Of a stretch of 64,000 bases of DNA, positions 26,828-35,391 are shown one piece after another. This DNA is from Pollutimonas sp036675275. Its GTDB lineage: Bacteria > Pseudomonadota > Gammaproteobacteria > Burkholderiales > Burkholderiaceae_B. The position numbers were made by a program, and so were the translations under genes. The stretch lies in contig JAKFFG010000026.1 in the NCBI GenBank assembly GCA_036675275.1, positions 62,001-126,000 of the forward strand, read 5' to 3'. The notes below the pieces were generated by a model, which was not told where the DNA came from, searched no databases, and saw nothing but the letters and a program-made list of their open reading frames with translations. Positions within the stretch are counted from its first letter, which is position 1, and every line of letters starts with the position of its first letter.

Positions 26828-27187
26828 TTACTGACTCGCTTGAGCGTTCAAGTTTTCACTAGTGCTCAAAGCACAGACCAAAAGGAATGTGCAGCCCGTT
26901 GGGCTAATGAATTGGGTGTCGTATGTTCCGGCAGGCGCAACCGTGGACCATCCCACATGCAGCTTATGGCCATTTTGGAGCACCTCGCCTTCCAACATAA
27001 ACAGAAACTCCACCTCCGTATGCAGATGAGCAGGGAACGAGGCCCCAGGCTGAAAGCGTACCAATTGCATGGCTCGCCCATTGGCTTTCCCAAGGTTTTT
27101 CACCTCTACTCCCTGCGCCAACTTTGACGGCTTCCAAGGCAAGTCGGTATGACAGGTGAAAATGAAATCATTGTCCGTATCGCTCAT
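26828..27187 (-). CDS. cupin-domain protein
   Basis: 119 residues from ATG 27187, chosen because GAGG lies six bases upstream; two further in-frame starts lie at 27199 and 27214. The cupin barrel shows RFQPGASFPAHLHTEVEFLFMLEGEV, containing the G-x5-H-x-H-x-E-like metal site, and the second block GWSTVAPAGTYDTQF. It resembles ChrR-like cupin domains but lacks the zinc-finger part. Metal and substrate are unknown. It lies between the decayed LysE gene and the PaiB-like gene, all on the - strand. Confidence 0.82.
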   Translation of the reverse strand: MSDTDNDFIFTCHTDLPWKPSKLAQGVEVKNLGKANGRAMQLVRFQPGASFPAHLHTEVEFLFMLEGEVLQNGHKLHVGWSTVAPAGTYDTQFISPTGCTFLLVCALSTSENLNAQASQ

Positions 27188-27288
27188 AAGAGACCTCATG
27201 CCCTCGTATTTCACAGGTCGATCGCCTTGTCCGATGTCGCATTGACATTGCGCCGATTCGAAGAAGTTAGAATCACTATAGAAGATGT

Positions 27289-27936
27289 CTATTGGCTTGA
27301 TCTCGACTTGGCGCCAGCACAGGCCAACATGGCGTCGCCGATCACACGATCACCTTGGGTCCTGAGTGCTTCACCGGCGCTGCGTATGTCGCCGACTTCC
27401 TTGTTCTGGCTCAGTTTTGACTTGCCTACAAGGCGCGTGATTTCCACCTCCAGACCCACGATCGCCTTGAGCATTGTGTCAATGAAATCCTTGGGGCTAT
27501 CCGTCATCTTCCATGGCATCGGCTGAGATGCTTCATGGGTCCGAGTCAGTCGAGCAACCATACCACGCACGAAGCGTTCGTCATCACGGATCGTGATGCG
27601 TCCATAGGCATGGGCCACCATGTAATTCCAGGTAGGCACCTGCTTGTGAGACTCACGCTTGGAGGGATACCAGTTGGGCGAAACATAGGCATCGGCAACA
27701 CGGAAGACAATCAGGACTTCCTCGCCGTTGGCGACATCCTGCCACACCGAATTGGCACGCGCCACGTGGGCTGTCAACATACCCATCCCGCCTTGCTCGA
27801 CATTCAATTCAAACGGAATGTGATTGGCATCCAGTCCATTTGCTCCATGCGTGACCAGCATTCCAAAAGGATGTTGCCTGATCAGGTCATGCAGCACCTC
27901 TGTTCGAGGCTCATCGAAATGGGCGGGTACATACAT
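27289..27936 (-). CDS. FMN-binding negative transcriptional regulator, PaiB family
   Basis: 215 residues beginning MYVPAHFDEPRTEVLHDLIR, the hallmark of the family. Other marks are PFGMLVTHGANGLDANHIPF, SPNWYPSKRESHKQVPTWNY and a C-terminal helical part (VGLEVEITRLVGKSKLSQN). The fold is a split-barrel flavin-binding protein; PaiB of Bacillus represses sporulation and protease genes, while many homologues are of uncertain role. It is divergent from a MocR-type regulator with 99 bp between starts, a common arrangement suggesting that the MocR protein controls it. Confidence 0.93.
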   Translation of the reverse strand: MYVPAHFDEPRTEVLHDLIRQHPFGMLVTHGANGLDANHIPFELNVEQGGMGMLTAHVARANSVWQDVANGEEVLIVFRVADAYVSPNWYPSKRESHKQVPTWNYMVAHAYGRITIRDDERFVRGMVARLTRTHEASQPMPWKMTDSPKDFIDTMLKAIVGLEVEITRLVGKSKLSQNKEVGDIRSAGEALRTQGDRVIGDAMLACAGAKSRSSQ

Positions 27937-28035
27937 ATCAGGTTTCCTGTGGTCCGTTATCGGGCCTTAATTATCGTTATTTTCTGGATTACCATATAGA
28001 TCCACAATTGACTAATACAACTAGACCAGAATCGC

Positions 28036-29553
28036 ATGCCGAGACACCCTCAAGCCGTGGAATTGCCGCCCATGAACGGATTGGACCGTGCTAAAGGGCA
28101 TCTTGGCCGCCAACTGACGCAAGCATTGCGCGACGCGATCCGCGCCGGCAAGTTGAAAGCCGGCGATCTTCTACCTGCAAGCCGGCAGCTGGCCTCTTCG
28201 CTTAACATCGCGCGCGGCACGGTGCTGGAGGCATACGAGCAACTGATCGCTGAGGGGTTTCTGGATTCACAGCCCAGGGCGGGCACTCGGGTCGCTTCCG
28301 CGCTGGCCAGGTCGCAGCCACGGGATAACAGATCGCAAAGACCAGCGGCGAACATCACGTCCATTTCAATTCCCACATCTGCAATCGCCTTTGCTAAAGT
28401 CGCTGAGCAATTCAAGAAGCACCCACCGATACCCTTTGCTGTTTCCGTTCCCATTGGGGCTGCGGCGCCCGATGAAACGTGGAGACGGCTTGGCAACCGC
28501 ATCCGCGCCCGAGGACCAGGCGCTCCGTCGGGCTATGATGACCCACAAGGCGTCAAGGCCCTCCGGGAAGCCGTGGCCGATTACGTACGCAGGTCACGTT
28601 CGGTGCAGTGCCGTGCTGAACAAGTCATCATTACGGCTGGAACACAGCAAGGCTTGTACATTGCTTGCCAAGTGCTGGTCGGCGCTACTGACAAGGTATG
28701 GGTCGAAGACCCTGCCTATTGGGGTATCACGAAAATTCTGGAAAGCACAGGTTGTCCGGAGCGCATGGTACGCGTTCCAGTTGATGACTTCGGCATCAAC
28801 GTCGATGCAGGTATGGCGTTGGCAAAGGATGCGCGTGCCGCATTTGTCACGCCTTCGCATCAGTACCCGCTAGGAATGGCGATGAGTATGGGGCGTAGGG
28901 ACGCATTGCTGAGGTGGGCGCGCAAGAGTAACGCCTGGATCGTTGAGGACGATTACGATAGCGAACTGCGTTACGCCGGCCATCCGTTCCCCTCTCTACA
29001 AGGACTAGCATCAGATCGCGTCGTTTATCTTGGCACCTTCAGCAAGATCCTGTTTCCGTCGTTGCGCCTTGGCTATGCAATCGTTCCCGACGCTTTGGTG
29101 CCCGCCTTCTGCGGTGCCCGCTTGTTGATGGACAGACATACGGCGACCGCCGACCAACACGTCCTTGCCGCTTTCATGAACGAAGGCCATTTGGATCGGC
29201 ATATCCGACGCATCCGAAGTGTGTACGCCGACCGGAGAAGCCATTTGATAGGCATGCTCAACAGATGGATTCCCAAGGAGTTCGGATGGCTGCAACCCAG
29301 CGATCAGGGCATGCATCTAGTGCTCTGGCTAGGATGCGGCATAGATGACATTCAGCTCGCGTCAGGTGCAATGGACGCTGGAGTTGCTGTGCGTGCCGTG
29401 TCGCCCATGTATTCGGCAGGCAAGGGGCGCTCAGGGCTGGTTCTCGGTTTAGGTGGTTTCAGTAACGCACAGATGGAAGCAGCTGTGCGGAGCCTTGCTG
29501 CGATCATTATGTCGATGAGTCAGACCAAGCCGCTCACGCATACGACGTTGTGA
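28036..29553 (+). CDS. MocR-type GntR regulator with aminotransferase domain
   Basis: 505 residues. Residues about 20-90 are a GntR winged helix (RDAIRAGKLKAGDLLPASRQ, then ARGTVLEAYEQLIAEGF). The rest is a fold-type I aminotransferase-like domain: ITAGTQQGLYIACQVL, EDPAYWGITKIL, WIVEDDYDSELRYAG and the PLP lysine in YLGTFSKILFPSLRLGY. MocR proteins use bound PLP as an effector, and PdxR is the best-known example. Divergently placed PaiB-like flavin protein is the likely target; PLP and FMN chemistry (PdxH-like folds) make a vitamin-B6 link plausible but unproved. Confidence 0.93.
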   Translation: MPRHPQAVELPPMNGLDRAKGHLGRQLTQALRDAIRAGKLKAGDLLPASRQLASSLNIARGTVLEAYEQLIAEGFLDSQPRAGTRVASALARSQPRDNRSQRPAANITSISIPTSAIAFAKVAEQFKKHPPIPFAVSVPIGAAAPDETWRRLGNRIRARGPGAPSGYDDPQGVKALREAVADYVRRSRSVQCRAEQVIITAGTQQGLYIACQVLVGATDKVWVEDPAYWGITKILESTGCPERMVRVPVDDFGINVDAGMALAKDARAAFVTPSHQYPLGMAMSMGRRDALLRWARKSNAWIVEDDYDSELRYAGHPFPSLQGLASDRVVYLGTFSKILFPSLRLGYAIVPDALVPAFCGARLLMDRHTATADQHVLAAFMNEGHLDRHIRRIRSVYADRRSHLIGMLNRWIPKEFGWLQPSDQGMHLVLWLGCGIDDIQLASGAMDAGVAVRAVSPMYSAGKGRSGLVLGLGGFSNAQMEAAVRSLAAIIMSMSQTKPLTHTTL

Positions 29554-29708
29554 AAGCTCGTCATACCCTTTAGGCGAGTTTGGGCGGATACTTCCGTACT
29601 GTATATTGGTACTTGCCGAAGTCGCAGGAGTGGTGGTCGACGAAAGCGCAAAATCCGTAGCGGCCGTGCAAAAGCAGGCGGAAATCGTTACCAGCAAGAG
29701 GAGTCAAA

Positions 29709-30059
29709 ATGCCTAAACATCCCATTTTCGCGACGTCCTTTGCAAAGATTTATCCGCTTTATGTACAAAAGGCTGAGCGAAAAAATCGTACTAAAGAAGA
29801 AGTTGATAAGGTCATTTTCTGGTTAACCGGTTACGACCAAGAGGGATTACAGCAGCAGCTCCAGCACGAAAACGATTTTGAGACCTTTTTTGAACTGGCT
29901 CCAGCCATCCATCCAAATAGTTCACTTATAAAGGGTGTTGTGTGTGGTGTGCGCGTAGAAGAGGTCGAAGATCCTCTGATGCAGAAAATCCGCTATTTAG
30001 ACAAGCTGATTGATGAGCTCGCCAAAGGAAAGACTATGGAGAAGATTCTGCGAGCATAG
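29709..30059 (+). CDS. DUF2200-family protein
   Basis: 116 residues, cytoplasmic, no membrane segments. It matches DUF2200 in the opening HPIFATSFAKIYPLYVQKAE, then EEVDKVIFWLTGYDQEGL and FFELAPAIHPNSSLIKGVVCG. The function of the family is unknown. GAGGAG lies ten bases before the ATG. Codon use is more A/T-rich than the neighbours, which hints at recent arrival. It stands alone between the MocR gene and a convergent LysR gene. Confidence 0.9.
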   Translation: MPKHPIFATSFAKIYPLYVQKAERKNRTKEEVDKVIFWLTGYDQEGLQQQLQHENDFETFFELAPAIHPNSSLIKGVVCGVRVEEVEDPLMQKIRYLDKLIDELAKGKTMEKILRA

Positions 30060-30124
30060 TTTCGTAGAGTTTAAATTCGGCCATGAGCAGTAAGTGATAA
30101 GGGCGGTTACTCACGCACGGGCCT

Positions 30125-31078
30125 TCAGGCTTTTGCGCCTTTACCCGAGACGGAGCGCCGCCCGTCTTTTTTTGGGTTGCACTGCGCTTTGCCAAGGAGT
30201 TCGACCAGCCGCGATTCGTATGGGGAAAGGTCATACCCCCGTCGTTGCGAGATCATGAACGTGAGCGAACCGATGTGCCAGGCGCGGCGTTCAAGTTCGA
30301 CGAGCTGTCCGTTCGCTAGATCCTCGCTGACGAGGTGCCACGGCAAGTGCCCCCAGCCTAGGCCGGCCTTGAGCAGATCACGCTTGGCGCCTAGATCATT
30401 GACCAGCCACTGGCGCTTGCCGGCGACGCCCTGTTGAGTCTTTTCCGCTCCCGGCTGGTTGTCCGTAACGATGATCTGAACATGTCTACCAAACTCGTCC
30501 ATCGGGATGGGTTTCAGTGTCGAAGCAAGTGGGTGGGATGGCGCGCATACCGTCACCATCTCCGCCTCACACAGCCAGTGGCGCTCCATGGCATCCGGAT
30601 TCACCTCCGGCACGTTCTCGATCGTGACAGCTAGGGCACACACCCTTTCGAGTACCAGGTTCTCACCGCCTTGCATGGTCGTGATTCGCAGGTCGATCAC
30701 TGCGGTGTGGAACTCAGCTTGCAGTGTCCACAGGCAGTCGATCAGGTGGGCGCGCGGGAAGTAGGCATCGATCGCAACTGAAACCTGTGGCGCCCCGGCT
30801 CTGGCGATCGAGCTGGCGCGGTTCTTCATCTCTTCCGTGCGTGAGATCACCGCCCGCGCGTCCGGCAAGAGGCTGTGCCCGGCCGCAGTGAGCTGCGCCT
30901 TCCGTGTGTTTCGCTCGAACAACTCGACATCAAATGCGCTTTCTAGCGCCTTGATCGCATGGCTGATGGCTGACTGTGCGCGCCTGAGTTTCCGCGCCGC
31001 ACCCGAAAAGCTCCCCTGATCGCATACCGCAACGAACGCACGCAGTTGGTTGATGGTGACATTGTCGAGCATATACAT
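30125..31078 (-). CDS. LysR-family transcriptional regulator
   Basis: 317 residues. The N-terminal helix-turn-helix is standard: LRAFVAVCDQGSFSGAARKL, then RAQSAISHAIKALESAFDVELF. The rest is a periplasmic-binding-protein-like effector domain. ATG at 31072 (MLDNVTINQL) may be the true start, two codons inside. It is divergent from an SDR gene, with a T-N11-A type dyad at 31111-31123 between them, so it most likely controls that gene and itself. The inducer is unknown. Confidence 0.93.
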   Translation of the reverse strand: MYMLDNVTINQLRAFVAVCDQGSFSGAARKLRRAQSAISHAIKALESAFDVELFERNTRKAQLTAAGHSLLPDARAVISRTEEMKNRASSIARAGAPQVSVAIDAYFPRAHLIDCLWTLQAEFHTAVIDLRITTMQGGENLVLERVCALAVTIENVPEVNPDAMERHWLCEAEMVTVCAPSHPLASTLKPIPMDEFGRHVQIIVTDNQPGAEKTQQGVAGKRQWLVNDLGAKRDLLKAGLGWGHLPWHLVSEDLANGQLVELERRAWHIGSLTFMISQRRGYDLSPYESRLVELLGKAQCNPKKDGRRSVSGKGAKA

Positions 31079-31110
31079 CTAAAAAGTAGATTGAATTAAG
31101 CGATTTTTCG

Positions 31111-31123
31111 TCAATTGTGTTGA
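31111..31123. promoter_or_regulatory. LysR-type T-N11-A box
   Basis: TCAATTGTGTTGA: arms TCAA/TTGA in a 13-bp T-N11-A frame, in the 174-bp divergent region between the LysR gene and the SDR gene. Position and form fit LysR-type binding sites; binding by this protein is inferred. Confidence 0.45.
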
Positions 31124-31252
31124 TGTGTCAAGTGGCCCACAATGGTCTGACTTTCGACGGAGGACGCCGACCCGGCGACACATCATGAATCCGGACAAGC
31201 CCACTAAGCAGTTCCCCGTTTCCGTACAGCTTTAACGAAGGATATACACGTC

Positions 31253-31987
31253 ATGAACAAACTGAATGGAAAGACCGCCGTGATCACCGGCGGCGCCACT
31301 GGCATCGGCCGCGCCGCGGCAAAGCGCTTCATCGAAGAGGGCGCCTTCGTCTTCGTCTTCGGCCGCCGGCAGGAAGCGCTCGACGCCGCTGTGGCCGACC
31401 TCGGGGCGAATGCCCGTGCGGTGAAGGGCTCGGTCTCCAATTTGGCCGACCTCGACCGACTCTACGCGGCGGTGAAGGCCGAGCGCGGAACCCTGGACAT
31501 CGTCTTCGCCAATGCCGGGGCGGGAAGCCCGCTTGCGCTCGGCGAGATCACGGCCGAGCACATTGACGAAACCTTCGACACCAATGTGAAGGGCACGATC
31601 TTCACGGTCCAGAAGGCGCTGCCGCTGATGGGCCAGGGTGGCTCGATCATCCTGACCGGATCGAGCGCCGGCACCACGGGCGCCCCGGCAATGAGCGCCT
31701 ACAGCGCGAGCAAGGCGGCAGTGCGCAACCTCGCGCGGACCTGGGCGGAGGACCTGAAGGGCACCGGCATCCGGGTAAACGTGCTGTCGCCCGGGGCGAC
31801 AGCAACCGATCTCGCGAAGGAAGCGCTGGGCGAAGAGGGCCAGAAGGTCTTCGCCTCGATGACTCCGCTCCAGCGCATGGCCGATCCGGCAGAGCTCGGG
31901 GCGGCGGCAGCCTTTCTCGCATCGTCGGACAGCAGCTTCATGACCGCCAGCGAGCTCGCCGTCGACGGCGGCCTGGCGCAAATCTGA
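31253..31987 (+). CDS. SDR-family oxidoreductase (classical)
   Basis: 244 residues, the usual size of classical short-chain dehydrogenases. NAD(P)-binding TGGATGIG near residue 12, FGRRQEALDAAV with the Arg suggesting NADP preference, the structural NAG, catalytic Ser in ILTGSSAGTTG and the YSASK active-site pair, then SPGATATDL. Divergent from the LysR regulator, and 72 bp upstream of an F420-reductase-like gene in the same direction, so probably cotranscribed. Substrate is unknown. Confidence 0.93.
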   Translation: MNKLNGKTAVITGGATGIGRAAAKRFIEEGAFVFVFGRRQEALDAAVADLGANARAVKGSVSNLADLDRLYAAVKAERGTLDIVFANAGAGSPLALGEITAEHIDETFDTNVKGTIFTVQKALPLMGQGGSIILTGSSAGTTGAPAMSAYSASKAAVRNLARTWAEDLKGTGIRVNVLSPGATATDLAKEALGEEGQKVFASMTPLQRMADPAELGAAAAFLASSDSSFMTASELAVDGGLAQI

Positions 31988-32059
31988 CTCGCTACGCCCA
32001 GCCGGTGGCTCCATTCCATATTCGGAGCCCGTCGGGCATGGTAAACCAAAGGAAAATAT

Positions 32060-32659
32060 ATGACTTACGCAATTATTGGCTTCGGCCAGATCGGCCAGGC
32101 TCTGGCCAAGGCGTTTGCCCGAAGCGGCATCGAAGTATCCGCTGCAACCACTCGCGACCCGGAAAGCATTGCATCGGCTGCGGCCGCGATCGGACCCGAG
32201 ATCATTCCCAAAACACTGGCGGAAGCGGTCAAGGCGGACATCGTCTTTTTGGCTGTCCGTTATGAGTCGCACCCGGATGTCGCGAAGGCGCTGCCGACCT
32301 GGAAGGGAAAGACCATCATCGATGTGACCAATGCCTACGGCGTGTCTCCTGAGGAACTGGAAGGACAGCCTTCTTCCAAGGCCATTGCGCAGGCCTTCAC
32401 TGGTGCAAGACTGGTTAAGGGCTTCAACCATTTGGTTGCTGCCGTCCTTGGCCAAGATCCGGCCGTGCATGGTGGCAGGAGAGTCGTGTTCCTGGCGAGC
32501 GACGATGACGGCGCGGCAGCGGAGATTGGTGCGCTAGCGGAAAATCTCGGCTTCTCGCCGATCCAACTTGGCGGGCTTTCGGAAGGTGGATTGCTTGTGC
32601 ACGCGCGCGGAAATAGCTGGGGCCCACTGATCTTTAAGGACTTGGTCAAGTTTGACTGA
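32060..32659 (+). CDS. NADPH-dependent F420-reductase-like protein (NAD(P)-binding)
   Basis: 199 residues with the dinucleotide fold YAIIGFGQIGQALAKAFARSG at the start, then ADIVFLAVRYESHPDVAKALPTW and GARLVKGFNHLVAAVLG, typical of the coenzyme-F420-dependent NADP oxidoreductase family (PF03807). In bacteria without F420 these proteins probably act on other substrates; no F420 genes are visible. AAAGGA precedes the ATG. The same family occurs again at 32842 and as a fragment at 34476, an unusual concentration. Confidence 0.88.
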   Translation: MTYAIIGFGQIGQALAKAFARSGIEVSAATTRDPESIASAAAAIGPEIIPKTLAEAVKADIVFLAVRYESHPDVAKALPTWKGKTIIDVTNAYGVSPEELEGQPSSKAIAQAFTGARLVKGFNHLVAAVLGQDPAVHGGRRVVFLASDDDGAAAEIGALAENLGFSPIQLGGLSEGGLLVHARGNSWGPLIFKDLVKFD

Positions 32660-32841
32660 TGAATGGTGATCGCAGATTTCGATGCGATCCTGCCTCGTCG
32701 ACAAAGGGCCGTCACAGTTTGATTGAAGCGAGGCCGACGCCGGCGGTAAGCCGCGCTCCGATCACCTGGTGCGCGCTCGCTTACGGGTCTGCTTGACGCC
32801 TTCCAGCTCGGAGGCCCGCGCCAGTGCTTGGCGTCGGTGAT

Positions 32842-33462
32842 TCAGCCGATATCGACGTTCAAGGCGATGTTCCAAGTGCCGGCGCCGTTTTTGGCCAGGC
32901 CGATCATCAGGAGGCCGAGCGCTTCGAGTGTCTGGGCCATATGCAGGCCGCCGACATCCAGCGAACGCAGTCCGAGACTCTCGAGGAACGTTGAAACATG
33001 CGCCTTGGCCTCCGGATCGTCGGCTGCGATGAATGCGTCGAGGCGTCCACCCTTGGCAAGTACGTGGCCGAAGAGGGTGTTGAACGCCTTCACGACATGC
33101 GCACCAGCGGGCGCGCCCTTGGCAATCTCCTGCGCACCAGAACTGCCGCTGGGGGTAACTAAGCCCGAGAGGTCGTGGGCGACCGGGTTGCTGATGTCGA
33201 TGATCACCTTGCCGTCGAGCGCGTTCCCGTAATCGGCCACCGCCGACGCCGCACTGCTGTACGGCACGGCGAGGATGACAATGTCGCCCGCCGGCGCGGC
33301 GCCGTACGTCCCTGTGGTCGCTCCGGCTTCGAGCTGGTCGGCCAGCTCCCGCGCCTTGGCGGGATCGCGGCTGACCACCTCGACGGTGTGTCCGGCCTTA
33401 GCGATACGGCCGCCGATCGCCGCAGCCATGCTTCCTGAACCGATGATGCTGATAGTGCCCAT
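32842..33462 (-). CDS. NADPH-dependent F420-reductase-like protein
   Basis: 206 residues from ATG 33462, preferred over ATG 33468 because AGGAG is then seven bases ahead. The dinucleotide motif is ISIIGSGSMAAAIGGRIAKAG with TVEVVSRDPAKA; later parts include GDIVILAVPYSSAASAVADYG and AHVVKAFNTLFGHVLAKGG. It is convergent with the gene at 32060 and lies downstream of the epimerase-like gene on the same strand. Likely under the HxlR regulator further upstream, though that is inferred from layout only. Confidence 0.88.
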   Translation of the reverse strand: MGTISIIGSGSMAAAIGGRIAKAGHTVEVVSRDPAKARELADQLEAGATTGTYGAAPAGDIVILAVPYSSAASAVADYGNALDGKVIIDISNPVAHDLSGLVTPSGSSGAQEIAKGAPAGAHVVKAFNTLFGHVLAKGGRLDAFIAADDPEAKAHVSTFLESLGLRSLDVGGLHMAQTLEALGLLMIGLAKNGAGTWNIALNVDIG

Positions 33463-33498
33463 GTGCATTCTCCTAATGAGTTGTGGTATTGCAGCTAA

Positions 33499-34434
33499 TC
33501 AGCCGGGGAAGTAATGGCCGTTGTCCAAATCGGCGAGCAAATTGGGCTGAGCGGGTTCCCAGCCGAGGGTCTGGCGGGTGATGAGGTTGGACGCCGGGAG
33601 GTCCAGCGTGACCAAATTCGCAAGGAACCCAAAGTATCCCGGCAGCATCAGTACGTCCGCGGGAATGCTCACGACCGGCAGGCCCAGACGGCTGCCAATG
33701 GCCTCGGCGATCTCGCGGAACCGGATGCCTTGGTCCTCAATCCCGTGCCAATATTTTCCAGCCAGCCCCTTCTCCAGCGCCAGGCGGAACAAGGAGGCGA
33801 GGTCGCGGCCATGCACGGCCGGCCACAGGTTCGCGCCGTCTCCGGGGTAGCCGATGAAGCCCTTCTGCTTCGCGAGCCCGATCAGCAGCGAGAGGAAGCC
33901 GCCATCAGTCGTGCTGTGCGCGATGGGAGGAATCCGCACGATCGAAGACCGCACTCCCCGCTCCGCGAGGCCGACTACAGTGGTCTCTACGACGTTACGA
34001 ACCCGCAGGGTACCCTTGTACTCATCGCCGCCGGGAAGGGCCGGGTCCTCCTCGGTGGCTGGCCGGCCCAGGTTTTCCCACCCGGGCGAGCCAATGCTCC
34101 CCGCCGCGACCAGCGACTTTCCGGTGCCCTCCAGTGCCTCGCCGTACGCGAGCATGATCTGGAGTTCCGCGGCGGCCACGGCGTCGATCCCGCCCGAGGG
34201 AAGCAGGTCTTGCCTGTGCGCGACATGGATGACGCCGTCGGACTCCGCCGCAGCCGCCTTAAGTCCATCGAGGTCCGAAATGTCGCCGCGACGCACCTTG
34301 GCGCCGAGCACGGACACCGCAGCTGCGGCCGTGTCCGACCGGGCCAAGCCAGTGACCTCGTGTCCGGCCGCGACGAGCTCGGGGATGATGTACGAACCGA
34401 TATGGCCGGTTCCTCCAGTAACGAAAACGCGCAT
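33499..34434 (-). CDS. SDR-family NAD(P)-dependent epimerase-like protein
   Basis: 311 residues of the extended/atypical SDR type. The start MRVFVTGGTGHIGSYIIPEL holds the TGGTGHIG nucleotide motif; ESDGVIHVAHRQDLLPSGG and SSIVRIPPIAHSTTDGGFL follow, as in the family often regulated by HxlR or LysR proteins. AAGGA lies eight bases before ATG. It lies between the F420-reductase-like gene and the gene remnant at 34476, on one strand and facing away from the HxlR gene. Substrate unknown. Confidence 0.92.
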   Translation of the reverse strand: MRVFVTGGTGHIGSYIIPELVAAGHEVTGLARSDTAAAAVSVLGAKVRRGDISDLDGLKAAAAESDGVIHVAHRQDLLPSGGIDAVAAAELQIMLAYGEALEGTGKSLVAAGSIGSPGWENLGRPATEEDPALPGGDEYKGTLRVRNVVETTVVGLAERGVRSSIVRIPPIAHSTTDGGFLSLLIGLAKQKGFIGYPGDGANLWPAVHGRDLASLFRLALEKGLAGKYWHGIEDQGIRFREIAEAIGSRLGLPVVSIPADVLMLPGYFGFLANLVTLDLPASNLITRQTLGWEPAQPNLLADLDNGHYFPG

Positions 34435-34475
34435 ATTGCTTTTCCTTGTGAGTGATGTGATAAGAGAAAGTGGTG

Positions 34476-34691
34476 CTACGGGTGCGCTCTGCCGAGAAGG
34501 CTGGCGCCGATCGAGAAATTAGTGTGCTTGATGGAGTGGGCGAGAAGGCCCAGCGACAGCGGGCAGACGTGCTCCAACGCCCGCGCCTTGGCGGCGTCGC
34601 GGCTCACCACCTCGACGGTGTGTTCGGCCTTGGCGGCAAGGCCGGCGACCGCGCTCAACGTACAAAGCAATGCTAAGCATGTTACTTGCAA
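34476..34691 (-). pseudogene. remnant of an F420-reductase-like gene
   Basis: A 71-codon frame joining two separate parts of the family: the N-terminal nucleotide fold remnant VAGLAAKAEHTVEVVSRD (close to the gene at 32842, which has AKAGHTVEVVSRDPAKA) and a C-terminal piece LGLLAHSIKHTNFSIGASLL. About 130 central residues are missing, so no enzyme can form. It occupies the first position of the - strand set facing the HxlR regulator, where an intact target gene would be expected. Confidence 0.7.
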
Positions 34692-34732
34692 AAAGCAAGT
34701 GATATACGGAATTTAACTTGTAAAATACAAGT
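34684..34732. promoter_or_regulatory. two HxlR-type operators
   Basis: Two inverted repeats, ACTTGC-AAAAA-GCAAGT (34684-34700) and ACTTGT-AAAAT-ACAAGT (34716-34732), each 6-5-6 and with centres 32 bp apart, about three helical turns. They lie in the divergent region between the HxlR gene and the gene remnant. Dyads of ACTTG form with short A/T centres are typical for HxlR-type regulators. Confidence 0.75.
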
Positions 34733-34749
34733 AATGTTAAGATCTAGCT

Positions 34750-35202
34750 ATGAAAACGACGCCCAAAGAAGACCTTCGCTCCCATTGCTCAGTGAACTAC
34801 GGCGTGGAGATCTTCGGCGACCGGTGGTCGCTCTTGATCATTCGCGACATCGTTTTTGCTGGAAAGAAGACGTATGGCGAATTCCTGAAATCGGAAGAGG
34901 GAATCGCGACCAATATCCTGGCCTCCCGCCTTGCCTTTCTTGAGGAGCAAGGGATTCTCTCGAGGGCGCCTAGCCCCACCGATAGGCGCAAGGACTTCTA
35001 CACGCTGACCGAGAAAGGCCTGGACCTTATTCCCATCGTGCTTAACATCGTCGTTTGGAGCGCGAAGCACGATTCGAAGTCGTACGTGCGGCGACGCAAG
35101 GAGTTTATTGCCCGCTTGAATCGAAGCCCCGTGGAGGTGAGCGATGAGGTGAAGGAGTCGGTCCGGAACGGCGGGTGTGTCTTTCCTGAGAGCAAGGAAT
35201 AA
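34750..35202 (+). CDS. HxlR-family transcriptional regulator
   Basis: 150 residues. The winged helix of the HxlR type is clear: YGVEIFGDRWSLLIIRDIVF near residue 17, then TYGEFLKSEEGIATNILASR and LEEQGILSRAPSPTDRRKDF with the wing, TLTEKG. A charged C-terminal tail of about 45 residues is longer than usual. Two matching dyads precede it, at 34684-34732, so autoregulation and control of the divergent redox genes is likely. Family members often sense electrophiles through cysteines; here Cys13 is the candidate. Confidence 0.93.
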   Translation: MKTTPKEDLRSHCSVNYGVEIFGDRWSLLIIRDIVFAGKKTYGEFLKSEEGIATNILASRLAFLEEQGILSRAPSPTDRRKDFYTLTEKGLDLIPIVLNIVVWSAKHDSKSYVRRRKEFIARLNRSPVEVSDEVKESVRNGGCVFPESKE

Positions 35203-35391
35203 GCAAGACCGCAGGTGCGCCCAGCCACGTCGCACGAACGATATGCACACGCCGTCGGCTACAAGGTGCAGCGAATAGCGGGGTCGATGTCCGAAACGGT
35301 CTCGGAAGCAGCCAGGGTCGAAAGCGATTGTGCGAGGGACGCGCCGCTGCCTTAGCGTGCGATTCAAGCAGCACGAATGGCTGCTTCGAGG

